64,000 nt of DNA, taken from contig NW_019211455.1 of NCBI RefSeq assembly GCF_002443255.2, positions 27,392,033-27,456,032 of the forward strand, in the 5' to 3' direction. The DNA is from Varroa destructor. Its lineage: Eukaryota > Arthropoda > Arachnida > Mesostigmata > Varroidae. The notes under the pieces are model-generated. The model made no database searches and had not been told where the DNA came from. It saw nothing but the letters and a program-made list of their open reading frames with translations. Position numbers and translations under genes: made by a program. Shown here piece by piece: positions 1 to 12,729 of this stretch. Each line of letters opens with the position of its first letter. Within the stretch, counting starts at the first letter, position 1.

Positions 1-1520
1 AGCCGCGTGCCCGTACCGTTACCTTGCTGGAGAATATCAATTTTATTTAACACGTTTATTGAACACACGAGTTATTTAGTGGAGAAGACTCAGCTTGCCA
101 AAAATACACTGACAAGTCGCAGTTCGTGACCCCTCGATGGATATCGCTTTGAAATGATACTAAGCACAATTCATAGTGTACGTTGACGTCGGTCAGGAGA
201 CGAGGTGCGACTTACACAATCAACGGGGCTCATATACTTCAAAGCATTTGGGAGCACCTGACAGAATTGCATGTCAATGAAGAAGTTTTCTGCTGTCGAC
301 TAGGGAATCGTCAAGGATGAAAAACAAGTGGATTTCTCTGGCGTACTTCTTAAATAAACTGACAGAAATAAATTCACTCTCGAGTGCTCGAGGAGCCGTT
401 GGGTTCATGGATAATGAAAGCGTTCCGACGTTTAGTCCTAACCTAATTCGAAATCATTCATTTAAGTTAGGCCTATCAAACTTCTGCCAGGAACCCAGAT
501 TCAATGGTATGCGCGAAGTTATTTTTGGCAGTTAACCGCGTGTTAGGTATTAGGTGCCAACGAAATTGCCAAAGATAGTTTTCCAGTGCGGAATACTCCG
601 ATGCCAAAGTGCGCAAGGGAAAAATAGAATAATATATAAAAATTTAATTGTATTATGATGTACAGCAAAGGGGAACTCGTTGGGCACGAGGTATTGGCGC
701 CTTCAATCTGATTGTATGCACGGAACAAAAATGTACATCAAAATAGGAATATCTAGGTTTATAAGCTAACCTTGTGGACCAAATCAATTGTACCGATTCT
801 GAGCACGGCACAGAAGTAAGCCTGACCTATCCCTGTCCACGGTGCCATCCCGTTTATTCATATGGTTCAATAGGATGCCGATGATCACACTCACTATTTC
901 TCGCCTAATTTTTATTCTCTCACCTAATACACCTATAAAAAGAAAACCATCGACAGAGCCAGTTTAATTTAAAGAAGACCTTTTGCTATTCATACAAAGA
1001 TATTACAGGTATAATAGGGAAGTAATTTGCTGTCAAACGTACGACAATGGCCTGTTGCCACGATAGTGCCATTTAGTTTCCACGACATTTGGCAGGACGT
1101 CTATCATGGTCTGAAACAAATATGATCTAGGGAACGAACCTAAATCGAACCCCCTTACATAATGGTAAAATCACAGTCGTTTAAATTCCACATCTCGATA
1201 ACAGAAGACAAAAACGTTAGAGGTTTCCTAGCACGGCCCTACGTTCATCCAATTGTCCTACATAAGGCCGATTCGGCCAGACGAATATTAGCCCAGCTGA
1301 AGAGTGCGTCAGCTGCATACTGACGCAACAGTATAATACCGTTGCTCGTTAAGCTGTTGGAAGCTGCACCGATAAACACGCCAAAGAATCTAACGGATGA
1401 AACAATTATTGATGTACAATTACTTTTGATGAGCTTTGGAGCCTGTCTATGTCGAAATAAGTTATTCGAACATAGCTAAGATATCGTCTTTAGATGAATG
1501 AATACTATGAAGACAATTAA
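1..1520. other. Left-edge non-coding DNA
   Basis: AT-rich sequence with only short chance reading frames. I see no exon with matching splice sites, no RNA gene and no recognisable element. It lies upstream of the ETS gene promoter. Confidence 0.5.
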
Positions 1521-1644
1521 CACGTGTAACATCTAACGGTTTCGATACGTATAGCAGATGTAGAAACCAGAATATATATATATACATATATATATATATG
1601 TTCCTACATCTGCTATACCTATCGAAACCATTAGGTGTTATATG

Positions 1645-1646
<2 letters not shown>
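1521..1646. repeat. Long near-perfect inverted repeat (hairpin)
   Basis: The left arm at 1521-1563 and right arm at 1604-1646 are reverse complements with only a few mismatches; the core 1528-1563 against 1604-1639 has three in 36 bases. The space between them is mostly (TA)n and can pair with itself, so the whole element could fold into one hairpin of about 60 base pairs. A hairpin RNA locus or a small MITE are both possible. No flanking target-site duplication was established. Confidence 0.75.

Positions 1647-1680
<34 letters not shown>
1638..1680. repeat. (TA)n microsatellite
   Basis: An imperfect TA dinucleotide run abutting and partly overlapping the right arm of the 1521-1646 hairpin. 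Confidence 0.9.
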
Positions 1681-2099
1681 GTAGGTCAGTATTCGAGCAA
1701 ACAACGTTAACCCGATAATCCAGTTTTGTCATTTCAAAATAGACGTCATCGACTGGCTGTGCACAAGACCACTAATCCCCCTTTTTATGTAGCCCTCTAC
1801 TATGCAGACTCATCTCGCCCCAACCATCCAAACCATCAATCCGTTGACTGCAAATGTGTGAACAAATTTCTAAAGTACTGAAATAGTTATCCTTTTTATC
1901 TTGGTAATACTAACGAAGAGTGTCACTCGATTTTAGGTTTAGATTTGATTTTCAGTCGTTATCGCCAACGCCTGCTTCGAAAATTACGCGGCAACTGCGC
2001 TTCTAGTAGAAACTACTATCCTTCTATCGGCGTGCACGGAACGTTAAGTTGGTTCGAACAGCCATCTTTGCCAAGGCAGCCAGTCAGTGGTTTTCAATG

Positions 2100-2654
2100 T
2101 GACCACGTGATCTAAAACCCCGCCCCCCACGAGACGCATCAGCTGGCACGGGAGGCGGGGCTTCGACCGCTGAGGAAGATCGCTACGGCAAAGGACAGCT
2201 TTTGGCTAGCAAAGGCACATACACAGTTTATCTTTATGTTCATAGGTTGCATGGTTGCTTGCCTGCGGGTAGCTCCATTGCAGGGGGTTGCCCTTTATGG
2301 GTATCCCTGGGACTGGTTAGGACCTCGACTCATAGCAGCGAAGGACGACGGGCTCGTTCGGCCTGCTGCAATGGCTCCGCAAACCCTTCCACAAAAGGGC
2401 GCCCTGGAAGGAACTCTCCCTTGACTACGATCCAACGAAGAAACGGGGGGAGAGGGGGCAAAGTAGGAGGCCGAACAGGGAGGAAACCAAAGGTGGCGGT
2501 GCTAGTGGCGGCGGTAAATTTTTGGCGGCAAAATGTCATTTGCCACTTCCTTCCGTCGGGAAAGGAGTTCTCCGGTCTACGCACTGCTCTGGGGATCGCT
2601 ACTTGTCCAGCTGCTGGCCAGGCGCTTTCCTCAACAAGGTCCTCTCTGCCTAAC
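2100..2654 (+). promoter_or_regulatory. GC-rich promoter/5' UTR of the ETS gene
   Basis: The sequence turns GC-rich just before the first ETS coding exon. It holds a CACGTG E-box at about 2104, a CCCCGCCCCC GC box at about 2119 and an oppositely oriented GGAGGCGGGG at about 2150; the two GC boxes form an inverted repeat around a roughly 20-base spacer. The frame of the first coding exon stays open upstream to about 2202, but there is no ATG in that frame before 2655. Promoter and 5' UTR roles are inferred from composition and position. Confidence 0.5.
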
Positions 2655-2799
2655 ATGGAATCACAGAGCGGTGCAAGCGTTACCGGTAGCGAAGCCGATT
2701 TCCTCAAGAAATGGCACCCGTCATACCTGTACGGCCAACAGTCGTTACCGCAAAACGTTACCAGCAATAGCACGCAGCAAGCTCGCGCCTCGCAAGTTG
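2655..2799 (+). CDS. ETS gene, coding exon 1
   Basis: Encodes residues 1-48 plus one base, starting MESQSGASV. It is polar, rich in Ser, Gln and Asn, and contains a short aromatic stretch WHPSYLYG. The exon ends at a strong GTAAGT donor in phase 1. A fusion with the ETS exon reads through a glycine run without a break. Assignment to this gene rests on phase, strand and position. Confidence 0.65.
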
Positions 2800-5700
2800 G
2801 TAAGTAGCTGTGATTGGCCACACCAATGCTATAATCATTCACCATTTGACAGACAAAGCCATTGAACGAAAGACCAGCTAGCGAAATAACCTAGCGTAGA
2901 GTTCATCTCCACACTAGCGTACTCGCTGCTGTACCCATGCTTTTGACCTGCCACTAATGAGCCGGATTCCGAGAAGGTCTAGTTTGGTCTAGCTAAGAGT
3001 GGCAGTAGAAGTTGCTCTAGTAGTACTTTGATGTAATGATATTTAGCGGCAATTCCGGACGTAGCACTCGAGGCATTTACTTAGTAATCTCTATCATGGC
3101 CTGTCATTGGCACCACACCTCACAAAACGCGTCGTGCCATTGTCGGCAATGGCGTCCGAGCGGTTCGACTCCGGTCGACGCGTCCAGTGATAGTTGGAAC
3201 TATAGCGCTCCGACGAGTTCGTTCCCAAGGGATCGTGCCGGAACCCGCTCTTCCGGATGAGGTTCCGGCAAGAGTCCGAAGGGCAGCCGCCGCTACCACC
3301 TCCGGTCTGACACGCCGGCTGGACTTGGCGACCCGGACTTGGAACCCGTTTCCTCCGGGTTTCCGGTCGAGTGTAACTCGCACAGGCTGTGCTACCGCTG
3401 CTGTTGTGAGTCGCGCGCGCTCTGGAGAGTCAAGCACGAAAGGCACGGAAAGATTATCTTCGTCGACAGCTGACTTAGATGTCTGAGCGGCTATTTCCTT
3501 GGTTAGCCTCTCTCGAAATGGAAGCAATGTAACCAAAAACGTGCGTCGTTGACTCTACGTCCGCCGCGAATAATCTTACGGCCTGACGGCCGTACGCCCT
3601 TCGCCATTAATTAAGCGTCGTGATGAGATGAAAGTGCCTCTTGTTCACTACAACTAGGATATTGGTGTGTTAGCATTGTGCTTGCGTTATTCATTTGTGC
3701 CAGTTAATTGCATCAGGCCTGATGGCTAGGACAATGGATTAAGTGAAGCTTGAAAAAATGATAGCTCCCAAACATGAGATTCACCGGAATGCATTTAAGT
3801 AAATATCTATTAAAGGGGCATTTATGGTGAGAGCTGAGACTTGTCAAAGTGAGACGGTCTTCTCCTAAGAAGTTAGAATATTTTACTTGCTTTACTCTAG
3901 AGCGTTTGGTTTGACTCGATTAGCGTGAGCAGAAACAGTACCTGATCCTAAGTCGTTGGACTGAAAAGTTGCACATTAAAATGCAGCGGTATATAAAAAA
4001 AGGCCCAGGATCCTTTCTGATCCGATACCACTCAAATTCGAAGTTAGCTTGCCAGAATAAAAACATCATTACGCAGTATATGTGGAGAACAACTTAACAA
4101 CCGGCTTTTGTGTTTGTTCATACCTGTTTATTCTGATACAGTGATATGTAACTAGCGTCGCCAATGTTCGACGTATCCACAATAGAGAGGAAATTTTCCA
4201 TTCTGAGAGGCTGGCAGGATAATTGAAATTCATCACAAACTAAATCACGTAGGTACGTTGAGGGGGTACGTGTGAATAGAAGGGCTTGGTGATCAAAATC
4301 GGTTGAGAATTCCGGAACAGATAGACTTTGACGGTGTGTATAATATTATGTTGAATTGAATTTGTATAGAAACAATGACGTTTGAGGGGGACCATTTACA
4401 ATGAAGTACTTGTTTAGGTAAAACTCGCAGCTGTTCGTGGCCGTTGTCTTTTAATCGGTGATAATTGTGTGTGTGTGCGTGCGTGTATATTTATACCAAG
4501 AAGAGATGTTCCTGGAGAAAGAAATCTTTATTAACTTCCCTTTGTCGGTCAGGAATACCTCGCTCCTGCATGCTATGATTGTCTCTCGAATATTTTGGAA
4601 CCATGTGAAAATGGAGATTGACAGAGCCGTAAGTATTACAGTCTAGATACAGTAAGTTTATCAAGTCTTTTATACCGCACTGGCTACAAGCAGGAAAAAA
4701 TTCCTGATATATATACATATATAAAATGCATTTGGTAGTCGTGATATATGATTCAACACTAAGCCTTAGCAAATCGTATGCTATGATACAATGCTTTCAT
4801 CTATTAGTGTGTAAAGTGTCCAAGGGATACCCATAGCTGGAACTTGTGAGACACTTTAGACCAAGGACTGGCCAGGACCCAAAGAACGATGAATGAGGGT
4901 TAGAAATTCAATTACTTATCTTCTCGAACTACGATACTTTCTATCGTTTTCTCAAAAACAGAAACGAAGCCATTAACAGATGTTTTTCTATCAGTATCAG
5001 CAAAACACGATTCGTGATAGGCACGCGATTTACATAGGGTGGTAGAATTTTCGTACCTATTGAAAATCATTCCGGAACCCGCATAAACAGCCAAGATCTC
5101 TGCTTATCCGATCTGGGTCTTCGGAAAGTGCCTACATATGGGTTGGTATTACTTTTTTTTTATCATAATGCCATTACATTTCGTTAAATAGAAATATGGA
5201 TTCTACGTTCATCTGACGTGTAGTTGAGCCTAATAGTGAACTCACTTCAAATATATACACATGTCTTCTGGAAATTCTGTACCAAGATCTCCTATTAAAA
5301 TCTATTTCTGTAATCGCAAATAAGCTTTCGATAAACCGAAATCGATGAGTCTTGGAGGTTTTTGTATTCCACTGCAGCTGGCGTCTATGACATCTAGCGC
5401 ACTACATTACATTGGTGACAATGCGCGTTTTACGGGATCTGCGGGAACACAGTTGAGATTTAGCCAGTATAAAATGTTGAATATTTGCGGGTTACAGATA
5501 TTTCAATTACTTGGTTAGAGATCTCAAAGACGAGCCATAAAATCAAACACAGGCAGCTTTTACAGCTTCGGCTTTTGTTCTATCCATTGGATTTGCCTTA
5601 CACACCGATAAGTACCAATTACTGACCCGATACATACGACGGGTAGCCTATGCGATGTTATTGTTAAATAAATTTAAAAAAAAATGTATAGTGTGTATTG

Positions 5701-8700
5701 AGACGATGATTCTCCAAGCACTTTTTATCACCGTTCGACGGAGATAATTTTCTGTTACACGCGAAACCTGACGAAAACAAGCGACACGCCGCTTAATACA
5801 GTGGTCTCCTTCGTTAGTGGTGTCATAGGTCATATTCTCCTTTAGCATACTGAATTAAAAAAAATTAACTCTGGTCCTGAAAAACGTAAGTCATAGATTG
5901 CGTTTATTGAAGTTTGTTTTTAATATATATATATTATGTATATAATTTCCATAAGTCGTTATTGGTTTGTTATTTTTGTGAAGGAACTCTGACTGATCTC
6001 GTGTGTTGCATATTGATGTTGGAGGTTATGGATCTTTGCTGACGAATACTAAAAAAGCCTCGAAATTTATGGAATTTCTCAAAATCTCTATGACTACTCA
6101 GGCATTTCCTTTTCAATCTAACAATGTCGAACCGAAAAACACATTTCAGACAGGAAGCCTTTGTTTTTGCACTCACGAATAGTGCGATAAGCACGGAAGG
6201 TATTGTGCTGCTCAGAAAGCGACAACACTGCACACACATATAGTATGTACATATATATTTAGTACTAGTAAATACATTCACAAACTTAGGCTACAAGTAC
6301 ATCTATATATTTCTAGTATATTTTGTGACGGATCTGAACTGCATGACCAAATGTTCAGCCCTCAACGATATCCAAGTTTGCCGCATTGGTTTGGGAAGTA
6401 GTCTACTTGAGATCGCCAACACTTTAGGGTGGTTGTCGAAACCGTACCTGCGAATTTGTAAAATCTAAGAATTTGTCGAGATCGAAAGTCCTTGGCAGGC
6501 AGATACCTTTACCACTACATGATTTTTAAGCCAATGTTTTTTTTAGACCAAGATTTTAAAGGCCAATAAAGCTTGGTTTGTTACGCTTGCTTAGGTATAA
6601 AGGTGAACTATCTCGGCATTTAAGAAAAAAAAGCAATTCAAGGTGTAGTTAACATTGATAATCAAAGGATTAGGCCCGAACAGAGTGGGGTAAGAAATTG
6701 TGTCACGTCTATGGAGGTGATAGCCCCGAGTAATTGTCGTGCGTCATTGTTTATTTTCTCTTGAGGGTATTTGGACGCTTCAGCCCATTAACAGTCCACG
6801 AGACTCAGTTTTTTGTAATTAGAGGTTCCGCTTCGGAATTCAAATTGGAAGCCTGTGCATCGACCTGGACCACGGATAACAGACGAGCGAAGTATTTAGC
6901 ACTATATTAGAGCACTATGCACTATATAATAACAGTTAGGCCTTCCGGGTTTATTTGGATTGTTTCAGATGACACCGAAAGAGAGTCGCGAACGGATCCT
7001 AGAAGCGGTGAAGGTAATGCGTACCCTCGTGGATAGTCTATCCATCTCCTAGTCCAATATGGATAGTGTTTTTGGATATCGAAATCGACTGGCTGATAAT
7101 TCAGCAGAGTCCATTTGAGCACAACAACTAAGTGTTAAAAATGCACCAGTAGTTTTACATAAGCAATGGACATGTGCTAAGCGGTGGTGCACTCACCATC
7201 ACTAACACAGTCCATCGTCATTAACAAAACTCTCGAATTTTATTTCAGATTCATTATATATGCTCAAATCTGCACGAAATTTCACTCAAGCAAGTAAGTG
7301 CTACGAATACGTTGGATTTCATAGCCGAGGCTAACGCATATAATTGACAGTATATATTACAGTAAAATATTCTTCAATCGATGGTCCCCTTGAGGTCCTC
7401 GAGTCGATCGAAGTATACGTAAAGGTGCTAGATATCTAGTCAACCACAAGGAAGTGGCAAGTACTATGGTAACTAAAATGACGCGTTCTCAGTTGGCATA
7501 TTCAAAAAGTACTACATGACCGCAAGGAAAAACTGGCTGTCGTGCACGTGGGAACAATCAAAGAAGCCACACGGGCAGGTTACGTGCCCCTAGATTCAAA
7601 CATCATGTTGCTTCGGAGTGTATATTCATGCATGTTTACGTGCGCATCGAGCTGATTCGAGTTCTGTTGCGGTATATTGAAAAATATGCGTTAACGTAAC
7701 CGATAGACTGCTGTAGGAAAGATCGAGTCATGCCAGATCGGAGTCTTCGATTTTCGAGGTTCTCTACGAAAAGCATAACCTTTGCAATCTAATGACGTTT
7801 GAAATGATATCGTCATTGGTGCTGTCCGTTCCGGAAACACTGGTATTTCCTAATAAAGACCTACGAAAAAAAATGCAGAGCGATTAGGACGGTAGAAATT
7901 TTTAAGCGACAGACATGATCTAAAAAAATTGATGACACCATGACGTACAGTACAGTCGCGGAAAAAAAGGAAGCAAAAGACAGTTACGAACAAATATAAC
8001 CGAGATAAAGGGCAGACGCCCCTAACGATTTATTCCGTACGCTATCAAATGAGCATCGTCGCTTCTAGCGTACGATACATATAGACCGAAATTACAATGT
8101 TTTGTTATCAGTCACGATCTTCGCTGTTATCGATATAATTTATACATATCCAGTTTGGCATGTGTGAGCTCTCCAGTTAGCAGTGGTTCAACCGTTTCTA
8201 ATTTAATGGGTGTACTAAAATCAAGATAGAGAAAAAAAAGGCTCTGCGCTCGTTAAAAATCACCATGGTGAGCACGTGGCTTGGAGATCGGCCAGACGAC
8301 GACGACGACGACGACGACACCCACCGCATAAGTCTTCAAAGGTGGTGACTCTACGTACTCGAGCGGTTTTTTCGAATGAAAATTTTGAATATCTATCTAT
8401 TTAGACCACGACCGTGTTCGATGCTAGTCATTAGATTAGACGACATTATGAACCTACCTTTTAGGTTACGTCACAACGTATTTTCTTTCGACGCTTCTCC
8501 CGCAGCGGGATTTAGCGATCGAAATAGCTGGCTTTCCCATAATTTGCGATACCGAAACGCCGAGATTCGCTAGACCAACTTGTGTTGCAATGTAATCTCA
8601 ATGCGTTATTTGCCATAGCCAGCAGAGCGCCTAATTTAAAAAAAAAACATCAGATTTTATAAGCTCGATCTTAGTCGAAGGTGTGAATGTATTACCTTCT

Positions 8701-11700
8701 TTCACACACAAACTTAATCTAACGACCTGTACCACAGATAAAAAATGATCCTAAATCGAAATGCAGTGCTTCATAAAGCAAGAGTTATTCCTCAACCGGA
8801 TTAACTTGGACTAGACCGACACAACTCACGCGATTAGAACTGCCACGTGGGAAACGATATATGCTGGGCTGCCTGCCAGGCCACCTCTTCTATAGAATAG
8901 TCGTTGTCTGGACGCGTCGCGACTACCCGGATGGTGATCCCTAGTGACAGGAAAACGAACTCTTAATGTGCTCCCTGCTGTGTTAAAGCCGTATTTATAG
9001 ATGGGTACGGGATGCTAGCAGTGGCAGGAAAGGAGCATCTTAAGTGTTGGGCGAGGGTAAACCAGCGGTTCAGTGTCTCCCTCAATGGCTACGCGCGCTT
9101 ACTTGTTTTCGATAGAGTACTTTGCGGCCACGCTGCCCCAAACTGGGTTTTGCGTAGGGCAGGGAACTTCTTCCGGCAAAACCTCTCGGACAGAAGTGTG
9201 TGATTATAACGTTCAAGGAAGTGGGTAAATAGTGGGAAAGCGGTAGGAAGCGATTATGTGGGATACTAAGATATAGTAATGGAGGCGACCGTCGCATTCA
9301 TCAATAACGTCCGATGCAACTCTTATATATGAAGACCGACAGTAGTCCATTGTAGATCGCAAACGTCGTCTCTAAGCGCGATGATTGTAAGGGTGACATA
9401 TTCTTTACCTCTAAAAAGCTGTATTAAACGTTAGGCGCTTACAAGCATTTAATTGAATTAGCCGAAGGTCGTTTTCGAAGCTTCATGACGGAGCGTATTG
9501 TAGGGACTCTTATTGTACGCGATATTTTAAATTGATCAATATGATTCATTAGACCTGTCGGATATCTGAAGAAGTTCGGGACACAACAAATACTTGTTAT
9601 AGGACTTGTACAGGTGATCGGTATCGCTACTGTCAGGTTTTCCACAGTTGAATTCAAATTAATAATACCAATTTAGGGCAAAACGCAGCCCTCTGTCGAG
9701 TCGAAGGCGTCGTGCGTAGACCAAAAGCGTATCAATCTCTATAGAGTGACTCGTCTAATGATCTCAGCTATGAGACCCTCCTACTACTTAATGATACGAA
9801 AATTATTCCGCTATTAGAAAAGTAATTTTTTAATTTAAGAAATGATTTGCAAAGTAGTCAATTTTAGTTTTAAAAATACATCGTATATCCGATTAGTGGC
9901 GTCGATTAGTTCTATATGAAGAATTAATCAATATACGATAAAATCGTGTTTTCCTGCTGAAAAACCCAATACTACTACTGAAAAACGACTAGTCGCATCA
10001 TTTGATAAGGAACGTTGTATCAATATAGAACACTTGGCAGGTTAACATTCTTCAGCTGTCGCTATAAAAGCATCAAGGTGAGCGCGTCTCTTGGCCGTAC
10101 CCGAACGTGCGATGCAGATGAAGGATTAACTCAGAAGCACGATGTCAGCTCCCTACCCCCGAGATCCATGGTCGAGCCCCAGAGGATTGCTCCTCGTCGA
10201 CAGACGGAAGTCTTTTCTATGCGGCATCTACGTCTGCCCCTAGGGGACTCTTAGCCTGCTTCTGCCCAGTCTAGCCAGTCAAGCTCTTTTCACTAGCGTA
10301 TTGCTTAGGCTTTTCTCGCTTGTGCTACACTATATGGCTGTGGTATCAAGTCCGCAAGCCATGTTGACTATAGAGGCAGTTTCTCAAACCCTTGTCGGAT
10401 GCGATAGCAGTCACGCAGAGATGTCACGTCGTGCATATGTGATTTCACACTAGCGACAACAGACAGCCAGCAGGGCTGCAGGTCATTTCTTTCGCCCGCT
10501 TCGGAGTAATCTCTCGGACGAGACTGGATAGAGGCGGCACGCTAACCATAGACCGCGGCAGTAATAGTATATTAAGATAATCACAATGATAATAATAATA
10601 ATACCTCTTGTATATAGTCGTAATGGAATAGCGGTACGCGTATGGGCACGGCGGCATTAGGAATTGAATAGATAGAGCCTCATTAGGTATTCTATCAGGA
10701 GTAGGATATAAACGGCGCTATCACCGAGTGCGTAGAGAAGAAGGCCGTAGCAGCGATCTGATTGTGGAGTCGTGTATGTACTCATGCTCGAAGAAACATA
10801 AACAGCGTATAGATACATCAATGAAATGACATCAAACTTCCTTACCACGTGCTATGTGTGGCAACTCTGAAATTTAGCAAGCCTCATTCCGATGCTGCTT
10901 AAAGCATTCTTACAACCATATAAGTGTAACGAGTAAGATTTTCCCATGGATTTCGTCCATGGTTGCATGCTAAAATCTAAAAGGACGCGCAGTTACATGG
11001 TTCAGCGAAATCAGACTCGGCATCCTTTAAGTAGATCGCAGTAACGTAGAGCAACTACGACGAGACACGTATAAGGTCGCAGCTAGTATAACCCTACATG
11101 CCTGTTCTTTGAAAAGGATTATTCAACGTACAAAAAACAGCGCATCTGGGGCATTCTATAGAATACGCTCAGCGAGCTCATTCTTGTTAAGTTCTGCTTC
11201 AATGTCTCTGGATAGAAAGGTAATGAAATAATAAAGCCACAAGTTTAATACCTCCTATAAATCTAAAATATTCATAAAAATATTACAGGACGCATTATGA
11301 TGCAAAGAAGCCAAAGTTCGAGGTAATTTACTTTACAGGCGGCGGAGCACACGTTTCTGGAGGGTTAGGTAGTGGCGCCCCAGTATCTGGCGGTCAAATC
11401 CAGTTGTGGCAATTTCTTCTTGAACTGCTCTCAGATCCTCCATCGCATGGCCACTGTATAGCATGGGAAGGTCAAAACGGAGAGTTCAAGCTAACAGACC
11501 CCGACGAAGTCGCACGTCGCTGGGGTGAACGAAAGTCCAAGCCCAATATGAATTACGACAAATTGTCTCGCGCACTGAGGTAGGCCTATACGCAGACCCG
11601 TACTGTACCATTGCATCGATCCAAAAACGTAAATAATAGTTTAAACTCTGCGTAATGTACTAATCATCACTTTCTTACACAAAGCTTTACAAACGACTCT

Positions 11701-12280
11701 TGCTAGGCTTTCTTTGGTACCTCGGAAAAGCAGAAATGCTGACTCTTTGCCATGTTTCGAGAACGAGCCAGACTCCTTCGACGTCTATGTCGAATTTCAA
11801 ATCCAGATATCTGCATAAAAGTGGTTCCATCTATTGTTTTTTTAAAAAAAAAAAGCATATTTTCCTTATTTTTAACTTTAAAACGAATTTGTTATCGATT
11901 TGCTGTAATTAAAAACAAAAACCTGGTTCGGATCAACAACAGCAAACAGACTGAAATCACTGAGCTATCGGTTGTTCATAATAATGAATACGTTTTAGAC
12001 CATAAACATGTACTACCATGCATTAATATTTTACAGATATTATTATGACAAAAACATCATGTCGAAGGTTCACGGAAAGCGCTACGCTTATAAATTCGAC
12101 TTCGCTGGCCTCTCGGCGGCCCAACAACAGCAGTCCCTTCAGGGCGCTCCAAGTTTAGGTACACGCACTGCTGGGGATTATCGCCTTCATCATGCAGGTG
12201 ACTTCTTCCTCACCCCCCAGGTCTACCCGCCTGGATCAACCGGCAGAAAACTATCGTCTATGGATTTCTCGTCAGGTGAG

Positions 12281-12314
<34 letters not shown>

Positions 12315-12532
12315 TGTTGTTAGATAATGTCATGGATGTACGCATTGAACTGCAAGATACATTAGACTGTTTCCATGGCTCTTATTTATGTTGCTGCGTA
12401 GCTTTTTGTTATCAACAAAACTTACTAACAAAAGTCACTATTCTCACAACAGGTGGATATTGGACTTCTGCTGGAAGCACTTGCCAGCCATATCGGGGCA
12501 CACCACATGTGCAGTATTCGTGTGCAATGTAA
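2655..12532 (+). CDS. ETS-domain transcription factor, ERG/FLI subfamily (4 exons)
   Basis: Join 2655-2799, 11339-11579, 12037-12275 and 12453-12532; 705 nt, 234 residues. Nuclear DNA-binding factor expected to recognise GGAA cores. The winged-helix ETS domain spans about residues 68-151. It opens with [14 protein letters not shown], carries the conserved Trp residues W72, W91 and W110, and has the recognition-helix arginines R126 and R129 in [19 protein letters not shown], a wording typical of ERG/FLI. All introns are GT-AG and phases match (1, 2, 1). The tail after the domain is Gln-, Gly- and Pro-rich and ends in YSCAM. No Pointed/SAM domain is visible, which is more like fly Ets65A than Ets21C. 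The first exon is less certain than the rest: its ATG has a good context (A at -3, G at +4) and its phase-1 end joins the ETS exon exactly, but extra exons could lie in the 8.5 kb intron. Confidence 0.88.
3120..3540. other. GC-rich island inside ETS intron 1
   Basis: This stretch is markedly richer in C, G and CpG than the flanks, and is open in frames on both strands (up to 138 codons on the minus strand). The translations are low-complexity in Ala, Arg, Thr and Pro and match nothing I recognise. Composition, not coding, probably explains the open frames. It may be a CpG island of an alternative promoter. Confidence 0.4.
8295..8318. repeat. (GAC)n trinucleotide repeat
   Basis: Eight consecutive GAC units in the ETS first intron. 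Confidence 0.95.
11339..11579 (+). CDS. ETS gene, coding exon 2 (most of the ETS domain)
   Basis: Begins after TTTACAG and ends at AG|GTAGGC in phase 2. It encodes a short Gly/Ser linker, then helix 1 ([12 protein letters not shown]), the beta strands, and the DNA-recognition helix up to the R129 codon, which the intron splits. Confidence 0.97.
12037..12275 (+). CDS. ETS gene, coding exon 3 (end of ETS domain and linker)
   Basis: Starts after TTTTACAG, completing Arg129, and continues [20 protein letters not shown], the C-terminal wing of the ETS domain. A Gln run and a Gly/Pro/Ser-rich linker follow. The GTGAGC donor is in phase 1, and a (TA)n tract starts a few bases into the next intron. 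Confidence 0.96.
12283..12311. repeat. (TA)n microsatellite beside a splice donor
   Basis: An uninterrupted TA run beginning about eight bases after the exon 3 donor of the ETS gene, filling the 5' part of a short (177-base) intron. Confidence 0.95.
12453..12532 (+). CDS. ETS gene, coding exon 4 (C-terminus)
   Basis: Follows CTCACAACAG and completes a glycine codon. It encodes a short aromatic and Gly/Ser/Thr-containing tail ([10 protein letters not shown]...) ending at TAA 12530-12532. An AATAAA at 12724-12729 could be the poly(A) signal. Confidence 0.85.
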
Positions 12533-12723
12533 AATGTCATACCTCTTGGCAGGAGCGGACCTTTTCAAGTGATTATACGTAGCGATAGCCACGAAGGATA
12601 TGTATGTTGAGATTTTTTCATTAAGGTCATTTTTATCAGTGCAAATATGTTGACTCAACTGTTTATCTCACTACCCGCGTTGCTTCATCTCAACTATAGA
12701 AGATGGATAGGACTGACATGAGA

Positions 12724-12729
12724 AATAAA
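12724..12729 (+). other. Candidate poly(A) signal of the ETS gene
   Basis: AATAAA about 190 bases downstream of the ETS stop codon, the first such hexamer after it. Confidence 0.5.

Larger units (their letters stand above)
2800..11338 (+). other. Long first intron of the ETS gene
   Basis: About 8.5 kb of mainly AT-rich sequence between the GTAAGT donor and the ACAG acceptor. It contains a GC-rich patch at about 3120-3540, a (GAC)n run and only short frames lacking paired splice sites. Enhancers or alternative first exons could sit here, but none can be demonstrated by reading. Confidence 0.6.

Noticed and set aside
3140..3185. GGTTCGACTCC string resembling a tRNA B box
   Set aside because: The only A-box-like sequence is a few bases upstream, too close for a tRNA, and no cloverleaf pairing is visible.
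3120..3536. 138-codon minus-strand open frame
   Set aside because: GC-rich, low-complexity, open on both strands, no domain and no paired splice sites; best explained by composition.
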